Assembly: GCA_005879095.1 (NCBI GenBank)
Contig: VBLM01000175.1
Location: 1-11,175 of the forward strand
Source: Deltaproteobacteria bacterium
GTDB taxonomy: Bacteria; Myxococcota; Myxococcia; Myxococcales; 40CM-4-68-19
DNA length: 11,175 nucleotides
Direction: 5' to 3'
Shown here one piece after another: positions 6,490-11,175 of the stretch; position 1 is the first letter of the stretch; every line of letters starts with the position of its first letter. Under the pieces are notes generated by a model. That model was not told where the DNA came from and searched no databases. It was given only the letters and a program-made list of their open reading frames with translations. Made by a program: the position numbers and the translations under genes.

Positions 6490-6789
6490 ATGGGGCGGCC
6501 GGCACTGGTTGAGATCAGGGATCCCGCGCGGAAGCGCGAGTTGGCTGTCGAATTCATCCGCCAGATCCGCGCCATGGACCGCGACGATCTGCACGCCCTC
6601 ATCCTCCGCCACGCGGGCGAGGAATTGGCCGAGTTTTTCATTGCCTACGCGACCAACCTGATCGAGCGCGAGCCTGATCGCGCCGCGGAAAACGGGTCGA
6701 GCCTGCTGCTCATCGGGTACCTGATCCGGTGCTTCGAAGAAGGTCTGGAGCGGCGCGGCAGCGGCCCCGAAAGTCCATTCCTGCACTGA
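6490..6789 (+). CDS. Small helical protein (99 aa), unknown function
   Basis: The frame from ATG 6490 gives 99 residues. They are mostly amphipathic helix with many charged residues (KRELAVEFIRQIRAMDRDDL, then HAGEELAEFFIAYATNLIE), and a more hydrophobic segment SSLLLIGYLIRCFEEGLE near residues 72-89. The segment is probably too short and too charged at its end to be a membrane anchor. The start is uncertain: a GTG at 6412 would add 26 residues and no clear ribosome binding site precedes either. It is divergent from the 66-residue gene (103 bp between starts) and 36 bp upstream of the holin-like gene, so it may begin that operon. I do not recognise the family. Confidence 0.6.
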   Translation: MGRPALVEIRDPARKRELAVEFIRQIRAMDRDDLHALILRHAGEELAEFFIAYATNLIEREPDRAAENGSSLLLIGYLIRCFEEGLERRGSGPESPFLH

Positions 6790-6825
6790 TCTGGCGCCCG
6801 GAAACACCCGTACCTACGTTGGCGC

Positions 6826-7455
6826 ATGCCGTCTTCCATGCCCTCGAAAGACGCGCTGCAGCGTTTGATCGACGGTCTCCAGACCTTGATCCGCGAGCAC
6901 CTCGCGCTGGCGCGCGCCGAGATCAAGGACGACCTGCGCGTGATGGGGCGGGACCTGCTCGTCGGCGCCTCGGGGGTGCCGGCGCTCGCCGCCGGGTACC
7001 TTCTCATGATGGTGGCGATCGGGTACCTGCTCGGAGTCTGGCTGCCGCTGTGGGCGGCGTTCGGCATTGTCGCGGTGGTCAATCTGGGCGTGGGCGGCGC
7101 GGTCAGCCTGGCGGGCCTGCGCAAGATCATGCGGCAACGTGTCGGGATGCCGCGGACCGGCGAGGAATTACAGCGGGACAAGGTGTGGCTTGCGTCGCTC
7201 AAGGAAAGGCCGCAGCCGGTCTCGCCCGTCGTCGAAAGGGGGACACCAATGCGGCGCTCTGCGCCGTTACATGATGTCCCCGACACGGGGGCAGGTCCGG
7301 CGCGGCCGCCGTACAGCCAGGCCGTTCCGGCCGGAAAGTCGGGATCGACGGCCGGGGCGACGGGCTCGCTCAGCCCGCGCAGTCCGGATTCGCAGCGGCG
7401 CCAGCCGGAGCCAGGGGCGACGACCCCACCCAACGGCGCATCTTCTGTCCACTGA
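6826..7455 (+). CDS. Holin-X / YqjE-like membrane protein (PF07332-type)
   Basis: A 209-residue protein. Residues 1-40 form a charged amphipathic helix (LQTLIREHLALARAEIKDDL), followed by two membrane segments, about 49-70 (PALAAGYLLMMVAIGYLLGV) and 73-97. The C-terminal half (about 125-209) is Pro/Ser/Arg-rich and probably disordered. The charged helix plus two-segment hairpin is the pattern of the Holin-X (phage holin superfamily III) and YqjE-like group. In chromosomes these are usually not phage lysis genes, and no phage genes are nearby. A second ATG at 6838 is a possible start; neither has a clear ribosome binding site. The gene stands first of three small membrane-protein genes. Confidence 0.75.
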   Translation: MPSSMPSKDALQRLIDGLQTLIREHLALARAEIKDDLRVMGRDLLVGASGVPALAAGYLLMMVAIGYLLGVWLPLWAAFGIVAVVNLGVGGAVSLAGLRKIMRQRVGMPRTGEELQRDKVWLASLKERPQPVSPVVERGTPMRRSAPLHDVPDTGAGPARPPYSQAVPAGKSGSTAGATGSLSPRSPDSQRRQPEPGATTPPNGASSVH

Positions 7456-7504
7456 TTGGTCGGCGATCGAAAAGAAATTTTTTCTATTTTTCAGGGAGAG
7501 GCAC

Positions 7505-7708
7505 ATGGCAGAGACGGGCAGGGATCCGGCGGCGATTCGGGCCGGCATCGAACGGGCGCGACAGGAAATCGAGCAGTCGATGAGCGATCTGCGCGCCAAC
7601 GTCTCCGACACGTTCAACTGGCGCAGCATCGTCCGGCGCCACCCGGTGGCGACCTTCTGCGGCGCGGCGGCGGTCGGAGTCCTGATCGCGAAAGCGACCT
7701 CGAGGTGA
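7505..7708 (+). CDS. DUF3618-like small membrane protein (67 aa)
   Basis: A 67-residue protein. RDPAAIRAGIERARQEIEQS is typical of DUF3618 N-termini, a charged helix that ends in a short hydrophobic C-terminal segment (HPVATFCGAAAVGVLIAKA, about 46-64). I chose the ATG at 7505 because AGGGAGAG lies 7 bp upstream. The 49-bp gap before it is unusually A/T-rich (AAAGAAATTTTTTCTATTTTT), which may mark an internal promoter or leader. The next gene starts 2 bp after the stop. In other bacteria this family is found beside YqjD-like and holin-X-like genes, as here; the molecular role is unknown. Confidence 0.75.
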   Translation: MAETGRDPAAIRAGIERARQEIEQSMSDLRANVSDTFNWRSIVRRHPVATFCGAAAVGVLIAKATSR

Positions 7709-7710
7709 CC

Positions 7711-7980
7711 ATGGCAGAAGCGCGCAGCAACACGCAGCTCCCGATCGGCGGGGTCGCGGCGAAGAGCGTGATCGAAGAAGAGATCGAGGCCTTCCAGCAA
7801 GGGATCGAGATCGGCCGCAAGTACGCCGACGTCGCCCGCCGCAAGGTGGCGGCGTGGGCCGAGGAGCACCCGGGCCAGCTCATCCTGGCCGGCCTCGCCG
7901 GCGGCTTCCTCCTCGGCAAGCTGCTCTTCGGCAGGCGTCGCAATCGGATCAATCTCGCGGACCTGAATCTCGAGGAATAA
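7711..7980 (+). CDS. YqjD/ElaB (DUF883)-like inner membrane protein (89 aa)
   Basis: An 89-residue protein with an N-terminal charged helix (VIEEEIEAFQQGIEIGRKYA) and a C-terminal hydrophobic, glycine-rich segment (HPGQLILAGLAGGFLLGKLLF, about 53-73), followed by basic RRRNR and the acidic end LNLEE. This tail-anchor layout matches the YqjD/ElaB family; E. coli YqjD is an inner-membrane protein reported to bind ribosomes in stationary phase. It starts 2 bp after the DUF3618-like stop, so the pair is probably co-translated. Its TAA stop lies inside the arm of the 7978-8093 palindrome. The assignment to DUF883 is by layout; sequence identity is not strong by eye. Confidence 0.7.
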   Translation: MAEARSNTQLPIGGVAAKSVIEEEIEAFQQGIEIGRKYADVARRKVAAWAEEHPGQLILAGLAGGFLLGKLLFGRRRNRINLADLNLEE

Positions 7981-8093
7981 GGCTTCACGCGCACCGCGGA
8001 GCCGCGGAGGACGCGGAGGACGCGGAGGTTTTTGGTTTTTAAAAAAAAAGATCTCCGCGCTCTCCGCGCCTTCGCGGTGCGCTTGAAGCCTTA
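7978..8093. terminator. Palindromic repeat (G/C version) between convergent genes, carrying both stop codons
   Basis: The left arm begins TAAGGCTTCACGCGCACCGC at 7978 and the right arm is its reverse complement with one mismatch, ending at 8093. Each outer TAA is the stop codon of the gene on that side. Inside are GCGGAG units on the left and CTCCGCG units on the right, with an A/T-rich centre (GGTTTTTGGTTTTTAAAAAAAAAG). A strong hairpin flanked by T/A runs and placed between two gene ends suggests a bidirectional terminator. Confidence 0.8.
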
Positions 8094-8564
8094 TCGTGCG
8101 CGGGCGGTCGGGGGGACCATCGGTTCGGCGCGGGCGGACGGGGAGAGGCCGACTCCGTGCCGGTAGACTAGCGCGCCGCCGAGAGCCGTTTCGACCGTCA
8201 GGATGACCGCGCCGGAAAAGGCCGCCGCGAGATAGATGGTCCGCGCCTTCAGCGGCAGCGGCAGCTTCGACGCAACGCGCCAGACGGCGACCGGCAGCCA
8301 CACCAGCACCATCACGATCCCGAGCGCCTTGTGCAGATGCAGCAGCGCCTCTCCGGCCGCGCTATGCGGTCCGAGCGACGCTTCCGCGCCGAGCCCGGTG
8401 ATGAACGACATCACCGCGGCGATGGTTCCGGTCACGGTCATCCACCGGCCCGCGAAGAGCAGCGGCTCGCGCCGGAGCACCAGTCCGAGCACGTCGCAAA
8501 TCGGGGCCGTCAGCAGTAGCCCCACCGCGAAGTGGAGCACGAACGGATGGAGCTCGCCGCTCAC
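8091..8564 (-). CDS. DUF2231-like four-helix membrane protein (157 aa)
   Basis: A 157-residue membrane protein beginning MSGELHPFVLHFAVGLLLTA. The HP..VHF-type start, followed by four hydrophobic segments (about 6-28, 39-60, 77-97, 107-130), is the pattern of DUF2231. Histidines H6, H11, H66, H76 and H78 could be ligands, but no cofactor can be claimed from sequence. The start is the GTG at 8564, 9 bp after the queF stop, giving a likely co-transcribed minus-strand unit. The C-terminal tail (PSARAEPMVPPTARAR) is short and polar. The stop TAA lies in the adjoining palindrome. Confidence 0.72.
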   Translation of the reverse strand: MSGELHPFVLHFAVGLLLTAPICDVLGLVLRREPLLFAGRWMTVTGTIAAVMSFITGLGAEASLGPHSAAGEALLHLHKALGIVMVLVWLPVAVWRVASKLPLPLKARTIYLAAAFSGAVILTVETALGGALVYRHGVGLSPSARAEPMVPPTARAR

Positions 8565-8573
8565 GCGGCCATC

Positions 8574-8930
8574 TTACTTGTCGGGATAGCGCGCGACTAC
8601 GACGGTGTGGATCCCGCCTCGGACGAGGAAGTCGCCCACTACCTCGCACCGGCGCGGCTTCAGGGCCGCGACGAGGTCGTCGAGGATGCGGTTGGTGACG
8701 GCTTCGTGGAACGCGCCCTCGTTGCGGAAGCTCCACAGATAGAGCTTCAAGGACTTGAGCTCCACGCAGGTCTTGTCGGGCGTGTAGTTGATCCGGATGG
8801 TCGCGAAGTCGGGCTGGCCCGTCATCGGGCACAGGCAGGTGAACTCCGGGGTCTCGAAGCGGATCTCGTAATCCCGCTCCGGCTTCGGATTCGGGAAAGT
8901 CTCGAGCGAACGGCTGGGCGAAGACGGCAT
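8574..8930 (-). CDS. queF: NADPH-dependent 7-cyano-7-deazaguanine reductase QueF (short, type I)
   Basis: QueF reduces the nitrile of preQ0 to preQ1 in queuosine biosynthesis (cytoplasm). The 118-residue protein has [12 protein letters not shown] (30-41) with the predicted catalytic C34 and D41. The QueF signature ELKSLKLY is at 57-64, and FRNEGAFHE at 68-76 holds the substrate-binding His/Glu pair (H75, E76). The length fits the single-domain type I enzymes such as that of Bacillus, not the long E. coli form. The ATG at 8930 lies 9 bp after the stop of the lipoprotein gene, and DUF2231 follows 9 bp after its stop. No other queuosine genes and no preQ1 riboswitch are visible upstream. Confidence 0.95.
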   Translation of the reverse strand: MPSSPSRSLETFPNPKPERDYEIRFETPEFTCLCPMTGQPDFATIRINYTPDKTCVELKSLKLYLWSFRNEGAFHEAVTNRILDDLVAALKPRRCEVVGDFLVRGGIHTVVVARYPDK

Positions 8931-8939
8931 CCGCCGATT

Positions 8940-11141
8940 CTAAGGCACACCGCCGGCGTAAAACACCTGACTCGACGTGCCGTCGCGCGGATCGCTCCAT
9001 GAAATCCGCAACTTGGACCCATCGAAGATGAACCCGAAGTAGTCGCCGAGGAAGTTGAGCTGCGCGTTCTGGTGGTCCGGGTTGAACGTGTACGGCGTGT
9101 CGCTGACGCGCTTGTTCGCGCCCCAGGTCGCGCCGCCGTCGTTGGAAACTGAGTACCAGGTGCTCCCCTTGCCGCCGTCGCGGTTGTCGAGCCAGCCGGC
9201 GAAGACGCGGCCGGTCGCCTGGTCGACGGTGGTCATGACGTGGAAATGCTGGAAGCAGTCGCCCTGGTCGTCGGAGACCCGGCCCCGACGCGCCACCACC
9301 GGCGTCGCGCCGGAAATATCGACGGTCGCGACCATCGCATCCCAGTACCGCGAGCCGGCCGAACCGGCCGAGCCGGGCGCAGAAGTATACCCGATATACA
9401 AATGGTGATTCTTGTCCACGCTGATCGAGGGCGGCTCGAACAGCACCTGGTCGTCGGAAGCGGAAACCGTCATCGGCGCGCCCCAGTGCGCGCCCTTGTC
9501 GGTGCTCTTGACCAGCGAGATCGAGTTCGCCGGCCCGGCCTCGACCGTCTGGTAGGTCACGAACACCTCATACACGGTGTTCCCGGTCGGGTCCGCCGGA
9601 TCGAAGACCGGCATGCCGAGGTTGTGCCCGAAATCGTTCGTGCCGCTCTCGATGGCGACCTTCGGCGTCCACGACAGCCCATGGTCGAAGGAAGTCACCG
9701 CGTACATGTGCTGCTGCGAGTTGTCGCCGACCGAGAAGGTCAGCATCAGCGTCTGCGAGGCGTCCGGCGAGACCGCGATCCACGGCTTGTCGAGCAGCAG
9801 CGCGCCGCTGTTGTTGTCGGTGGTGGTGGTCGCCTTGATGCCCGCCGACCAGGTCGCGCCGCCGTTGACGGAGTACGACGACTCCATGAACATGTCGGTC
9901 GGGACGAACGATGTCCCCTGCTGGACGATGGTGTACCCGACCCAGACGTAGTGCATCCGCTCGTGCGCGCCCGAGCCGTCGCTCCACTTCGAAACGACCA
10001 GCACCGGGTCCGACTGGACGCTGGTGGTGGCCGCCATCTTGCCCTTGTCCTGCCAGGTCGCGCCGTTGTCGGTGGACTGCGAGACGCCCATGTAGCTGTT
10101 GCCTGAGCCGTCGACGCCGATGTAGCCGATGGCCATCCGGCCCTGGCTGTCGATGGCGATGCTGTCCTCGGTAGCCAGCAGCGGCTTGGGATTCACGTTC
10201 TGCGTCACGCCAACGTTGGCGCCGAGGGAGTTGGCCGGCAGGCTGGGGACGGCGCAGTTCGGGTTGACGCCGCTCGGGACGCAGCCGATGTCGCCCGAGA
10301 GCGGCGCGAGCGGCCCCGGCAGCGGGATGCACTGGCCGAGGATCGGGAGGCAGTACTTCTGCTGCAGCCCGACGTCCGAGCAGCGCGACAGGTACGCGCC
10401 GGTCAGCGCGCAGTCGAGCCAGCTGTTGCAGGGGCCTGTCGCGCAGGTGCCGTTGGCGCAGACCGAGCCGGTGACGCAGTCGTTGTTGACGTTGCACTGG
10501 CCGCAGAAGCCGCAGCCGTTGGGGTTGTCGCTGGGGACGTTCGGGTCGTTGACCGGGCCGCCGTCGGTGCCGCCGACGCCGCCGTCGTGATTGTTGCCGA
10601 TCACGCCGCTGCAGTCGCCGGTGGACGGGTAGCACTGGTGCTTGGTGCCGGTGCGGTCCAGCGTGCAGATGTAGCCCGTCGGGCAAGGATCTGCGCTGCA
10701 GTCCTGGGTGCAGAAGTTCTGCGTGTGCTGCGAGTTGGAGACGCAGAGGCCGCCGCCGTGGCAATCGGCGTTGACCGTGCAGGCCTGGCAGAGCGTGTCC
10801 GAAGCCACGCCAGTACCCGCGTCGGTGTCCGTCCCGCCGTCGGGACCACCGTCGCCGCCGCCGCCCTGGGTCCCGATGACGCAGCGTCCGGTCGCCTGGT
10901 TGCAGACCTTTCCGGGCGGGCAGTTCGGGTTCAGCCCGCAGCCTTGCACGCAGGTCTGGCTGACGGTGTCGCAGACGTAATCGGGCGGGTTGCAGTCGGT
11001 ATCGAAGCCGCAGGCCTTGCCGGTCACGTCGCCGGCGTCGCCGCCGCCGTTGGTGATGTCGTCGCCCGGGTTCGATGCGTGTCCCCCGCACGCGGCCAGT
11101 CCAAGACCCAACACCAGGGCGGCAAACCGAAGAGGTCGCAT
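8940..11141 (-). CDS. Cysteine-rich lipoprotein with Asp-box beta-propeller (733 aa)
   Basis: A predicted secreted lipoprotein. The signal peptide MRPLRFAALVLGLGLAAC ends in a lipobox with C18. Residues 40-300 are rich in cysteine (31 residues) in short repeats (DCNPPDYVC, NCPPGKVC, DCHGGGLC, DCVTGSVC), separated by Gly/Asp-rich linkers such as GGGGDGGPDGGTDTDAG. This is a style common in myxobacterial surface proteins. Residues about 320-733 have five Asp-boxes: STDNGATW (356), SVNGGATW (424), SFDHGLSW (484), STDKGAHW (546) and SNDGGATW (666). These mark a sialidase/BNR-type propeller. The Arg triad of true sialidases is not evident, so enzyme activity is uncertain; a binding or adhesion role is equally possible. 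GGAG lies about 10 bp before ATG 11141. It is probably first in a unit with queF. Confidence 0.85.
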   Translation of the reverse strand: MRPLRFAALVLGLGLAACGGHASNPGDDITNGGGDAGDVTGKACGFDTDCNPPDYVCDTVSQTCVQGCGLNPNCPPGKVCNQATGRCVIGTQGGGGDGGPDGGTDTDAGTGVASDTLCQACTVNADCHGGGLCVSNSQHTQNFCTQDCSADPCPTGYICTLDRTGTKHQCYPSTGDCSGVIGNNHDGGVGGTDGGPVNDPNVPSDNPNGCGFCGQCNVNNDCVTGSVCANGTCATGPCNSWLDCALTGAYLSRCSDVGLQQKYCLPILGQCIPLPGPLAPLSGDIGCVPSGVNPNCAVPSLPANSLGANVGVTQNVNPKPLLATEDSIAIDSQGRMAIGYIGVDGSGNSYMGVSQSTDNGATWQDKGKMAATTSVQSDPVLVVSKWSDGSGAHERMHYVWVGYTIVQQGTSFVPTDMFMESSYSVNGGATWSAGIKATTTTDNNSGALLLDKPWIAVSPDASQTLMLTFSVGDNSQQHMYAVTSFDHGLSWTPKVAIESGTNDFGHNLGMPVFDPADPTGNTVYEVFVTYQTVEAGPANSISLVKSTDKGAHWGAPMTVSASDDQVLFEPPSISVDKNHHLYIGYTSAPGSAGSAGSRYWDAMVATVDISGATPVVARRGRVSDDQGDCFQHFHVMTTVDQATGRVFAGWLDNRDGGKGSTWYSVSNDGGATWGANKRVSDTPYTFNPDHQNAQLNFLGDYFGFIFDGSKLRISWSDPRDGTSSQVFYAGGVP

Positions 11142-11175
11142 CGACTTGAACTCCGAGTCACGGCCACCCGGTGTG

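Noticed and set aside
7249-7455. Internal ATG with a purine-rich upstream sequence inside the holin-like gene
   Set aside because: It is in frame with the gene and would give only its disordered tail; no evidence for separate translation.
6826-7980. Prophage lysis module because of the holin-like protein
   Set aside because: No endolysin, spanin or structural phage genes nearby; the neighbours fit the chromosomal YqjD/YqjE-type group.
6087-8093. CRISPR array from the repeated ACAGAG/GCGGAG units
   Set aside because: Units are 8-9 bp apart with no spacers and are arranged as arms of palindromes.
9568-11091. 507-codon minus-strand frame inside the lipoprotein gene
   Set aside because: Arg-rich, low-complexity shadow in another frame of the lipoprotein gene, which has a signal peptide and Asp-boxes.

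Overview
The window is GC-rich bacterial chromosome. It looks like a myxobacterium or a related deltaproteobacterium-type lineage. The reasons are an FHA-GAF-cyclase protein, a Hanks-type kinase with an N-terminal zinc ribbon, a large lipoprotein with cysteine-rich, Asp/Gly-rich repeats, and hairpin-forming repeats in the spacers. This placement is inference from gene style; there is no rRNA or other marker. I see no tRNA, rRNA, CRISPR array, transposase or phage module.

Layout. Positions 1-1348 (+): the 3' end of an esterase-like gene that stops before its nucleophile motif, a 71-residue zinc-ribbon protein, and fdhD, tightly packed. Positions 1341-2662 (-): truD, convergent with fdhD (8-bp overlap) and broken by a 1-base frameshift near 2421. 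Positions 2745-6085 (+): an FHA-GAF-class III adenylate cyclase, then a 413-bp spacer almost filled by a 350-bp inverted pair of hairpin elements, then a Ser/Thr kinase with one membrane segment. Positions 6186-6386 (-) and 6490-6789 (+): two divergent small genes I do not recognise. Positions 6826-7980 (+): a run of three small membrane proteins (holin-X/YqjE-like, DUF3618-like, YqjD/ElaB-like). Positions 8091-11141 (-): a cluster of lipoprotein with Asp-box propeller, queF, and a DUF2231-like membrane protein.

How the genes may work together. The kinase and the FHA cyclase form a plausible phospho-signalling pair: FHA domains bind phosphothreonine and the kinase is encoded directly downstream. 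FdhD (Mo-cofactor sulfuration for formate dehydrogenase) is translationally coupled to the zinc-ribbon gene, but no formate dehydrogenase is in view. The three small membrane proteins resemble the enterobacterial yqjD/yqjE envelope-stress group.

The most unusual content is non-coding. (1) Two inverted copies of a roughly 170-bp element at 4504-4853 each fold on themselves, and base pairs covary between the copies. (2) Two palindromes, one at each of two convergent gene junctions (6087-6178 and 7978-8093), share one architecture but use A/T-rich versus G/C-rich versions of the same repeated unit. (3) A chain of GAAAC/GTTTC palindromes is embedded in the fdhD coding sequence.
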